A stretch of 64,000 nt of DNA, from NCBI GenBank assembly GCA_902520195.1, contig CABYND010000004.1:46441-110440 (forward strand), given 5' to 3'. This DNA is from Halieaceae bacterium (lineage in GTDB: Bacteria; Pseudomonadota; Gammaproteobacteria; Pseudomonadales; Halieaceae). Both the position numbers and the translations under genes were made by a program. This document shows, piece after piece, positions 53,916 to 60,971 of this stretch (positions within the stretch are counted from its first letter, which is position 1; every line of letters begins with the position of its first letter). The notes beneath the pieces were generated by a model, which ran no database searches, had not been told where the DNA came from, and saw only the letters and a program-made list of their open reading frames with translations.

Positions 53916-54674
53916 ATGTCGAGCGACCTCCAGATTCGTGATCTTACTGTTGGGTTCTCTGGCCGAACTCTGTTTAGGGCTCCTGACATGGATGTCCCCG
54001 CGGGGACAACGCTGGCCGTTTTGGGCGCCAACGGCTCAGGTAAAAGTAGTTTTATCAAAGCGCTCTTGGGTGTTTTGAGCCCATTGTCGGGCGAAGTCAT
54101 TTGGCCTCACCAAAAATCTCATGCTATTGCCTACCTGGCGCAGAGAACGGAATTTGATCAGCTTTTCCCTCTACGCGTCAGGGATCTGATCGCCATGGGT
54201 AAGTGGCGAGGCACTCGCTTTTGGAGTCGGCGTAGTTGGGCGCACAGCGATGAGTTGCTGGATGCTGCTGCGCGAGTCGATCTACAAGGCGTTCTGAACG
54301 AGCCAATGCACATTCTTTCGGGTGGTCAGTTACAACGCGCACTTTTTGCCCGCGTCATTATGCAAGACGCACCTTTCGTGGTCCTGGACGAACCCTTTAC
54401 GGCGATAGACCAGAAAACAGAACGGTTGCTTCAGGAGCTTATTTTAGAGTGGCGAGAACAGGGCCGCACAGTGGTGTTGGCGATTCATGATCTTTCCGCT
54501 GTCTTGCGACATTGTGATGCTGCTTTGCTATTGGGAGAGGGTCGCGCCACATTTGGTGCTCCAGCGGAGGTGCTAACGCCCCAAAATTTGATTGAGCAGG
54601 GATACCTGTCACGCGATCGAGCTGCCTGGATCGTCGACCACCAAGTCTCGTTGGGCTTGAAACGCAGTGCTTGA
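53916..54674 (+). CDS. znuC: Zinc/metal ABC transporter ATPase (ZnuC-like)
   Basis: A 252-residue ATPase from MSSDLQIRDLTVGFSG; an ATG at 53817 would add 33 atypical residues. Walker A is GANGSGKSS, the signature LSGGQLQRALFARVI, Walker B FVVLDEPFTAID, and the switch His is in LAIHDLSAVL. The C-terminus carries a short extension (IVDHQVSLGLKRSA). It overlaps the permease start (GTG) by 8 nt, so the two are translationally coupled. Zinc is inferred from the Zur box and neighbours; manganese cannot be ruled out. Confidence 0.83.
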   Translation: MSSDLQIRDLTVGFSGRTLFRAPDMDVPAGTTLAVLGANGSGKSSFIKALLGVLSPLSGEVIWPHQKSHAIAYLAQRTEFDQLFPLRVRDLIAMGKWRGTRFWSRRSWAHSDELLDAAARVDLQGVLNEPMHILSGGQLQRALFARVIMQDAPFVVLDEPFTAIDQKTERLLQELILEWREQGRTVVLAIHDLSAVLRHCDAALLLGEGRATFGAPAEVLTPQNLIEQGYLSRDRAAWIVDHQVSLGLKRSA

Positions 54675-55554
54675 TTTAGTCTCAGAAATGTGGGGCTACA
54701 GTTTTATGCGGCGCGCCTTCGCAGCGACTACCGTCTTGTCTATTTCGATGGCTCCGGTTGGTGCCTTTCTTGTGCTTCGCAGGCTTTCGCTTGCCGGTGA
54801 GGCAATGGCACATGCCATTACGCCCGGCATAGTCATCGCTTTTGTCTTTACTGGCCTCTCCGTCACGTCACTTCTTGTCGGAGGGCTGGCGGCTGGGATG
54901 GCGGTGGCCACCCTATCTGCGGTGCTTTCTCGCACCACTATCATTCGCGGCGACGCCAGCCTCGCGTCGTTTTACCTCATCGCTCTGGCGCTGGGGATAT
55001 TCATATTGTCTGCGGCAGGGTCAGCTGTGCCTTTAAGGAGTTTTCTGTTTGGCTCGATTTTGGGGCTCGATGATGAGTCGCTGTTACTGCTGGGTGTGGT
55101 GGCCACTGTCACCCTGGTTTCATTTTCATGGCTGCTGCGACCGCTGATCATGTCCACATGTGACCCGGCCTTTTTTGAATCACAGGCAACAAGGCCGTGG
55201 GTTACGGACCAAATCTTTATGGTCCTATTGGTCCTCAACTTACTCGGTGCCTTTAAGACGATGGGCACGTTGATGGCAGTTGGATTGCTAATCCTTCCTG
55301 CTACCGCCGCCCGTTGTTGGGCAGTAAGTATCACTGGACAAATTGGACTCGGTGTCCTCTTTTCTTTGATGAGCTCTTGGCTGGGGCTGTGTATTTCCTA
55401 TGCGTTTCCAGACACTCCGTCAGGTCCATCGATCATCTTAGTAGCTGGCTTTATATTCCTTTCGTCCACGTTAGTCGGGCCTTTCGGTTTTGGACGAAGG
55501 ATCAGGTTGCGGCCTTTAAAAGCTGACGAGCCGAGAACGGGAGCATCAGTATAG
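54667..55554 (+). CDS. znuB: Zinc/metal ABC transporter permease (ZnuB-like)
   Basis: A 295-residue ABC-3 permease with a GTG start overlapping znuC. About eight membrane spans are visible, with the family motif RRLSLAGEAMAHAITPGIVIAF near the N-terminus and FKTMGTLMAVGLLILPATAAR in the second half. The C-terminal part (PFGFGRRIRLRPL) is basic and cytoplasmic. It pairs with the ATPase and the ZnuA-like binding protein that begins 1 nt after it. Confidence 0.85.
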   Translation: MLDLVSEMWGYSFMRRAFAATTVLSISMAPVGAFLVLRRLSLAGEAMAHAITPGIVIAFVFTGLSVTSLLVGGLAAGMAVATLSAVLSRTTIIRGDASLASFYLIALALGIFILSAAGSAVPLRSFLFGSILGLDDESLLLLGVVATVTLVSFSWLLRPLIMSTCDPAFFESQATRPWVTDQIFMVLLVLNLLGAFKTMGTLMAVGLLILPATAARCWAVSITGQIGLGVLFSLMSSWLGLCISYAFPDTPSGPSIILVAGFIFLSSTLVGPFGFGRRIRLRPLKADEPRTGASV

Positions 55555-55555
55555 G

Positions 55556-56515
55556 ATGCCGAGCTTAATGCCTTCACCTCGCCGAACTTTCATCTGGGCA
55601 TTGTCCTGTGCATTAGGTGTCATGTCGCAGTCATCTCTCGCAAACGAGCTTCGTGTCGTCGCCAGCTTTTCAATACTCGCCGATATGGTTTCTGAGATTG
55701 GGGGTGAAGCGATCGAGGTTGAGAGTGTTGTGGGGCCCGATGCGGATGCCCACATTTACCAGCCGTCAGTTGCGGACGCTATAGCCGTAGCTCGGGCCGA
55801 TGTTGTTTTCGTAAACGGACTCGGTTTCGAAACTTGGTCCAACACACTGATATCCGAATCAGCAAGCAGTGCGGTCGTGGTTGTCGCCACTGAGGGTATT
55901 AGGCCAATAGACGTAGAGGGTTCAGTTGATCCTCATGCATGGAACTCGCTTGAGAATGGCATGGTGTATGTGCGAAATATCGCGGCCGCGCTGAGTGCGA
56001 TCGCGCCGTGGTCAGCTGATCAAGTGAACGCAAATGCGGCGGCCTACATACAGCGACTTGAGTCAGTCGATCGCAATATTACTCGCCGCGTCTCTCGGCT
56101 ACCGGAATCGAACAGGATCGTGGTGACGTCCCACGACGCCTTTGGGTACTTAGCTAAAGATTATGGTCTTACTTTCTTAGCCACGCAGGGCATCGACACT
56201 GATGCGGAACCCACGGCTCGAAACCTTGTCGAGTTGATCGAACAACTAAAAAATGTGGGAGCAGCGGCACTTTTCGCCGAGAACATTACAAGTCCCGCAC
56301 TTATCAATCAAATTGCTCGTGAGACAGGTATTGAGGTTGGCGGGCGTCTGTATTCAGACGCGCTGTCGGCTCGTGGTGGTCCCGCGAAGAGCTATCTGGA
56401 AATGTTTACACACAACACCGACAGCATATTGGAGGCTCTTGAGCGTAGCTCACAACGAAGAGTTGCGACAGAGCAAGAAATAATCCGTCAGCCTCAGCTG
56501 ACCATGATGGAGTGA
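55556..56515 (+). CDS. znuA: Zinc/metal ABC transporter binding protein (ZnuA-like)
   Basis: A 319-residue periplasmic protein with a signal peptide ([18 protein letters not shown]). The cluster A-I ligands are His in [13 protein letters not shown], His in [12 protein letters not shown], His in [17 protein letters not shown] and Asp in LYSDALSA, the usual metal site. Unlike E. coli ZnuA it lacks a long His/Asp loop after the first ligand. It should hand Zn2+ (or Mn2+) to the ZnuB-like permease. Expression follows from the Zur box. Confidence 0.84.
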   Translation: MPSLMPSPRRTFIWALSCALGVMSQSSLANELRVVASFSILADMVSEIGGEAIEVESVVGPDADAHIYQPSVADAIAVARADVVFVNGLGFETWSNTLISESASSAVVVVATEGIRPIDVEGSVDPHAWNSLENGMVYVRNIAAALSAIAPWSADQVNANAAAYIQRLESVDRNITRRVSRLPESNRIVVTSHDAFGYLAKDYGLTFLATQGIDTDAEPTARNLVELIEQLKNVGAAALFAENITSPALINQIARETGIEVGGRLYSDALSARGGPAKSYLEMFTHNTDSILEALERSSQRRVATEQEIIRQPQLTMME

Positions 56516-56525
56516 GGAGATTTTT

Positions 56526-57872
56526 ATGAATGCTGAAGCAAAAGTGCCCGTGACGATTCTGACGGGTTTCCTGGGTTCAGGTAAGACGACTCTCCTAAAC
56601 AAAATTCTCAGCGAAGAGCATGGTAAGCGCATTGCCGTGATTGAGAACGAATTTGGCGAGGTTGGCATCGATCAGGCGCTGGTGATCGAGGCGGACGAAG
56701 AGATATTTGAAATGTCCAACGGCTGTATTTGTTGCACCGTGCGGGGAGATTTGATTCGTGTTCTTGGTAATCTGATGAAGCGTCGAGATAAATTTGATTA
56801 CGTTCTGGTTGAGACGACGGGGCTAGCGGATCCAGGGCCGGTTGCCCAAACATTTTTCATGGATGATGAGATTCGCGAAGAGTTCGCTCTCGACGGCATC
56901 GTGACTTTGGTTGATGCAGGACATATCAATCAACAGCTCGGTCGAAGTGACGAGAGTGAGGAGCAAGTCGCTTTTGCCGATGTGCTAGTGCTCAACAAAA
57001 CTGATCTTGTGGATGACGCCACCTTGGACGATCTCGAAGCCCGCCTTCGGGAAATGAATCGCATGGCAAGAGTAGTGCGATGTGAGCAGGCAGAGGTCCC
57101 TGTTGATACGGTGCTGAATCTGAGCGCTTTCAATCTTGAGGAGGCACTAGAGCGTCGCCCTACGTTTCTTGAGCCTGAGTACCCCTTCGAGTGGACAGGG
57201 GTGTATCAGCTCTCACCTGGTCGGTATCAACTGGATTTAGCCGAGGGCCCTGACCCGGCTATGTCGCTAGTTGTTCGACCCGGTCAGGTGTTAGATGATG
57301 CGGGTTTGCGTGAAGGAGCTGAGTGGTGTGTGCGCCGCTACGCTGAGCCGACTTGCAGTGTTGACGTCGGTGGAGTGGTAAAAGCTGGCGAGCACGCATG
57401 CCTTGAGCTGTCATCTGCTGGACGAAAATCCTTTTTCTTTGATGTTGCCGCCGAGGATACTGTTGGTCTCTTCACCCAACATACAGCGGAAGAGTTTGAT
57501 CTGAAGCTAAGAGGCCCAGATGGTGAGGAGGTGCCGCCCTCAGCAGAGAGAACATGGGTTGCACAACACGAGCATGATGATGAAGTTGGCTCCATTGCGA
57601 TTGAGCGCGATGGTGATGTTGATCCGGAAAAACTGAATCGCTGGTTGGGCAAGCTTCTGCAAGAACGTGGCGTAGATATCTTTCGAACAAAGGGCATCAT
57701 CAGTATCGCCGGTGATCCGATGAGAATGGTTTTCCAGGGTGTTCACATGCTGTTAGATGCGCAACCAGATCGCCCCTGGGGTGACGATCCAAGACGGAAT
57801 CAGCTGGTATTGATTGGCCGCAATCTCGACGAGCAGGCCATACGAGAAGGGTTTGACGCCTGTTTGCTATGA
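56526..57872 (+). CDS. COG0523 GTPase with inserted domain, third copy
   Basis: A 448-residue G3E GTPase. The Walker A GFLGSGKT spans 14-21, the metal motif is C67-I-C69-C70 (NGCICCTVR), NKTDL lies near residue 158. Between the GTPase and the CobW C-domain (about residues 225-350) is a beta-rich insertion ([16 protein letters not shown] to [13 protein letters not shown]). The C-terminal domain ([33 protein letters not shown]) is intact. It is 10 nt after znuA and overlaps the WD40 gene by ATGA. A zinc-chaperone role is inferred. Confidence 0.83.
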   Translation: MNAEAKVPVTILTGFLGSGKTTLLNKILSEEHGKRIAVIENEFGEVGIDQALVIEADEEIFEMSNGCICCTVRGDLIRVLGNLMKRRDKFDYVLVETTGLADPGPVAQTFFMDDEIREEFALDGIVTLVDAGHINQQLGRSDESEEQVAFADVLVLNKTDLVDDATLDDLEARLREMNRMARVVRCEQAEVPVDTVLNLSAFNLEEALERRPTFLEPEYPFEWTGVYQLSPGRYQLDLAEGPDPAMSLVVRPGQVLDDAGLREGAEWCVRRYAEPTCSVDVGGVVKAGEHACLELSSAGRKSFFFDVAAEDTVGLFTQHTAEEFDLKLRGPDGEEVPPSAERTWVAQHEHDDEVGSIAIERDGDVDPEKLNRWLGKLLQERGVDIFRTKGIISIAGDPMRMVFQGVHMLLDAQPDRPWGDDPRRNQLVLIGRNLDEQAIREGFDACLL

Positions 57873-58900
57873 CCGAAGGTAAAGTCACAGGTGTTTTACA
57901 AAGCGACTGGTCGGCTGCAATACAGGATTACCCCATGGCTTCGTGTTGGACGCACGATGGTGGTGCGCTTGTGGTGTGCGATAGCGCGGGGGGCGTATAC
58001 GCCTTTGATTCTCAGCAGGGTGAACTGCTGTGGTCTGAGCAAAGCGCGCATGAGGGCGGGGCTCTGGCAATGAGCATGCACCCGCGGGAGACGCTGTTTG
58101 CTACTGCTGGGCAGGACGGGAAGATCCTCATATGGGACCTCAGTGAGGCCCGCCCCCGATGCTGTATCGAGATTGGCAGCGGTTGGGTGGAAAACCTGCT
58201 TTGGTCGCCTGATGGTGCCCAACTGGCTTCCTCCCATGGGCGCGAGATCCAGATTTTTGCCGCAGACGGCACAGAGCAATGGCGCTCGGACGAACACCTC
58301 AGTACCGTGAGTGCTCTTGGCTGGCTGAATAGCAAAGAGCTAGTGTCCACATGTTATGGCAGGGTGACTATTTTTGATTCAGGCACTGGAGGGTCTGACC
58401 AGCGCTTCGAGTGGAAAGGCTCTCTGGTGTCACTCGCGCTGAGCCCGGACGGTGATGTCATAGCGTGTGGCAGCCAAGATAACTCTGTACATTTCTGGCG
58501 CCGATCGACTGGGGAAGACTCGATGATGTCTGGCTATCCAGGTAAGCCAACAGCTCTGGCTTTTGATTCGACCGGAACCTTGTTGGCAACTGGGGGAGGC
58601 GACGCAGTAACCGTCTGGAGCTTCGAGGGAAATGGGCCAGAGGGTACTTATCCTGGTTCGCTAGAGCTCCATGAGCGCGCGGTATCAGCACTCAGTTTTG
58701 CCCCAGACGGACTTACATTGGCATCTGGCGGACGAGATGGATTGGTCTTTGTCTGGTCACTACAGAGTGATGGTCAAGGGCGGCCCGAGGGCGCGGCCAT
58801 GCTGGAGAGTGTTCTGGCCGAGGTCTGTTGGCGACCAGATGGCAAGGCGCTCGCTGCATTAGATGGCGAGGGTATCGTGACGGTTTGGACGGTGTCGTGA
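57869..58900 (+). CDS. WD40-repeat protein
   Basis: A 343-residue protein made of seven WD40-like blades, seen as repeated patterns such as [40 protein letters not shown] and [13 protein letters not shown]. No signal peptide is present, so it is cytosolic. It is coupled to the COG0523 gene (ATGA overlap) and to the next gene (GTGA overlap), which suggests a scaffold for the GTPase or its client. Its function is not known. Confidence 0.8.
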   Translation: MTEGKVTGVLQSDWSAAIQDYPMASCWTHDGGALVVCDSAGGVYAFDSQQGELLWSEQSAHEGGALAMSMHPRETLFATAGQDGKILIWDLSEARPRCCIEIGSGWVENLLWSPDGAQLASSHGREIQIFAADGTEQWRSDEHLSTVSALGWLNSKELVSTCYGRVTIFDSGTGGSDQRFEWKGSLVSLALSPDGDVIACGSQDNSVHFWRRSTGEDSMMSGYPGKPTALAFDSTGTLLATGGGDAVTVWSFEGNGPEGTYPGSLELHERAVSALSFAPDGLTLASGGRDGLVFVWSLQSDGQGRPEGAAMLESVLAEVCWRPDGKALAALDGEGIVTVWTVS

Positions 58901-59340
58901 AAGACATTAAGAATATTTTTCGTAATGTAGAGCGAAGATTGCGAGCCTCGCGTTGGTTTGAGGACGAGTGGGAGATCTATAACCGAGGCAACTACTTGCA
59001 ATTAGCAAAAAGTAATTGGTGTAACGGGAGTCAGGGAGGAGTGCACTTTGAGACCTATATCGAAGCCCCTCAGCTCAAAAAGAAAGCGTTCCCAATATGC
59101 ATGCACGCAGAGGAGGACTGCCCATCGCAGGCGAAGTTTATTGACGATTTTCTAATGCTAGAGCGCGCGCGGATAGGAGCCTGGAAAGGGTATCGGGTAA
59201 CCGGTGATGGCTACTCAATATGTCAGCGAGAGCTACCTTTGAATTTCAAAAATCTCGAGGAGAGGCTGCTCGAGGAGCTGAATCGTCTGCGCCAACTTGA
59301 GGCTAGTGTCGATAGGGTACTGGCGAGTCTGACGCCGTAG
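58897..59340 (+). CDS. Hypothetical protein coupled to the WD40 gene
   Basis: A 147-residue soluble protein from the GTG at 58897, which overlaps the WD40 stop (GTGA). It begins [25 protein letters not shown]; an ATG at 58828 lies within the WD40 frame and is a poor choice. The body contains Trp, Cys and His residues (KSNWCNGSQGGVHFETYIE, PICMHAEEDCPSQAKF) that could be a metal site, and ends in a coiled-coil-like helix. No family was recognised. Confidence 0.65.
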   Translation: MKDIKNIFRNVERRLRASRWFEDEWEIYNRGNYLQLAKSNWCNGSQGGVHFETYIEAPQLKKKAFPICMHAEEDCPSQAKFIDDFLMLERARIGAWKGYRVTGDGYSICQRELPLNFKNLEERLLEELNRLRQLEASVDRVLASLTP

Positions 59341-59376
59341 CCGATTAGTGCTTGGCCGAATCTTGTGGAGGGCCAA

Positions 59377-59565
59377 TTGAAAAAGCAACGGAGCCCGTGC
59401 CGAAACATCTGTGATTTCTCTGGACCCAAAGGTTGGTGTGTGGGATGCGGCAGGACAAAAGCAGAGACAAGGAGTTGGCAGAGCTTGAAACCTTTTGACC
59501 GGAAACGGATTGAGAGGGAGTTGATCAAGAGGCTGTCGAAGGTCACGGCAGACAAGTTGGATTAA
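59377..59565 (+). CDS. DUF1289 small cysteine protein
   Basis: A short protein (62 residues from the TTG at 59377 with GGAGGG just upstream; a GTG at 59365 is possible). The DUF1289 cysteine pattern is SPCRNICDFSGPKGWCVGCGRTKAE, followed by WQSLKPFDRKRIERELIKRL. The four cysteines could bind zinc or an Fe-S cluster. It is the last gene of E5 before R6. Its role is unknown. Confidence 0.7.
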   Translation: MKKQRSPCRNICDFSGPKGWCVGCGRTKAETRSWQSLKPFDRKRIERELIKRLSKVTADKLD

Positions 59566-59632
59566 CTGCTAGCATCGTTATCGGCTGCACGCCTCTACAC
59601 GACAACTGCCCGATCACTACCTTTCAGCGGTA

Positions 59633-59788
59633 GCGTCCACACGCAAAAATACGCTAAAACGCGCGATTTTGAAAAAATAAAGTCGAACAAAAACAGAGGC
59701 TTAGAAATTTGGTAGGACCAGGCGGACTCGAACCGCCGACCTCTACCATGTCAAGGCCGATTGGCCGCACCAAGACAAGCATGGACGT
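59633..59788 (-). repeat. R6: rightmost tRNA-Val 3' fragment repeat
   Basis: The tRNA-like part (59710-59752) reads TTGACAT-GGTAG-AGGTC, T-arm GGCGG-TTCGAGT-CCGCC, acceptor TGGTCCT-A-CCA, fully paired. The arm is CATGCTTGTCTTGGTGCGGCC. Inverted ends are imperfect, GCGTCCACACGC (59633) against GCATGGACGT (59779). The left flank (GAAAAAATAAAGTCGAAC) is a diverged form of that in R2 and R5. Confidence 0.8.
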
Positions 59789-59956
59789 TGCCAGACTGGC
59801 ACGAGCAAAGCCATAGATCAACTCGCCTTTTTCCGGTACCTCGACGCGGCGAAATCGGGGTGGTCGGTTGTCGCGCGTTAGAGCGATGGCAGGTAGGTGG
59901 CTAAATCGCAGGGTCCGACCGGCTTCTGCAACCAGGCCAGCCCGCCCCTACCATGA

Positions 59957-60970
59957 TCAAGAGTCAGGGGGCTTCTTTGATGACACTGCTTCTTCGCCCG
60001 ACTGCGGTGACCTTTCCGTCAGCTCCTCTAGGCTGGCGGCTTCAATCAGCGGCTTGGTCTTGTAACTGACCAGCCGGAAATATTCCGGTCGAGTGGAGAG
60101 CTTTAGTGTGTACTCCTCCCTGTCCTTGGCTTTACCCACGCGGTATGTCACCCTCTCGCCCCCACGCGGGGTCAGGGACAGCTCCAGCACAGGTTCTTCC
60201 AGACCGTATTCGTCCTTGATTTCATGCCCCATTACCTTCTCGAATCGAAGATCCGCTAGCAGGCCTGCCAATTTGTCTACCGCACTCGTCTCCAGCTGCT
60301 TGCCTTCAGCCAGTCCGTAGGCTTGCCATGTCGGTGATTGGCTCGAGTCGTCGTTCGCTTTGTCGCTGTCTGCTGCCAGGGTATTACGCTGGAGGTGCAG
60401 GCCATTGACTTTGATGGCAGTGATTCGCGTTTTCGGTAAAGTTAGGATGGACTTATCTTCCCAATCCGACGTTTTTACAGGCACATCGAACTCTGCCATC
60501 TTGACTGCATGGATGGCGTCACTGGCTTCATTGCGGGCGTGAATGAGCCGTATGCCAGGTGAGCTGCCCAGGAAGAGCCTGGCGACTGCATCGTTGCCCT
60601 CAGACAGTGTGATGCGGCGTTCGAACTGCTCGTCGCTCACCTTGAAACGCTCTCGTGCGCCGGCGCTGGTGGCTAACGGCGTGTTGGAACGCAGGGCTTC
60701 GAGCCGCTCTAAGAGTTGGTTCACCTTGTTGTTATTGGCTGGGAATTCACCCAAGTCCGGCAACACCCAGTCGCCGTCGTTCTTTGACAGAGTCACTTTA
60801 GCATCTTCCGGTCCGTCCAGGCTGATGCGGTCGATCTTTTCCGTATCAAAGCTGACCAGTGCGACGGGCTCATTCGTGACCGTAATACCGCGGTCGGTCA
60901 AGCCTACTCCCACCGCCAGCAGCAGCTGGGCGGCAAGCAAGACTGTCAGTATTTTGATTGTCTTGTTCAT
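59957..60970 (-). CDS. DUF4340 domain protein of a Gld-type ABC system
   Basis: A 337-residue protein with an N-terminal membrane anchor (ILTVLLAAQLLLAVGVG), then a DUF4340 repeat pattern: KIDRISLDGPEDAKVTLSKNDGDWVLPDLGEFPANNNKVNQLLERL, ITAIKVNGLHLQ, and VTYRVGKAKDREEYTLKLSTRP. It probably sits in the periplasm and accompanies the GldFG-like fused permease encoded 1 nt upstream. Gliding motility is not implied; these systems are widespread outside gliders. Confidence 0.8.
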   Translation of the reverse strand: MNKTIKILTVLLAAQLLLAVGVGLTDRGITVTNEPVALVSFDTEKIDRISLDGPEDAKVTLSKNDGDWVLPDLGEFPANNNKVNQLLERLEALRSNTPLATSAGARERFKVSDEQFERRITLSEGNDAVARLFLGSSPGIRLIHARNEASDAIHAVKMAEFDVPVKTSDWEDKSILTLPKTRITAIKVNGLHLQRNTLAADSDKANDDSSQSPTWQAYGLAEGKQLETSAVDKLAGLLADLRFEKVMGHEIKDEYGLEEPVLELSLTPRGGERVTYRVGKAKDREEYTLKLSTRPEYFRLVSYKTKPLIEAASLEELTERSPQSGEEAVSSKKPPDS

Positions 60971-60971
60971 A

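Noticed and set aside
56526-57872. Cobalamin-pathway CobW
   Set aside because: Zur box and zinc importer genes in the same operon, and no cobalamin biosynthesis gene, favour zinc handling.
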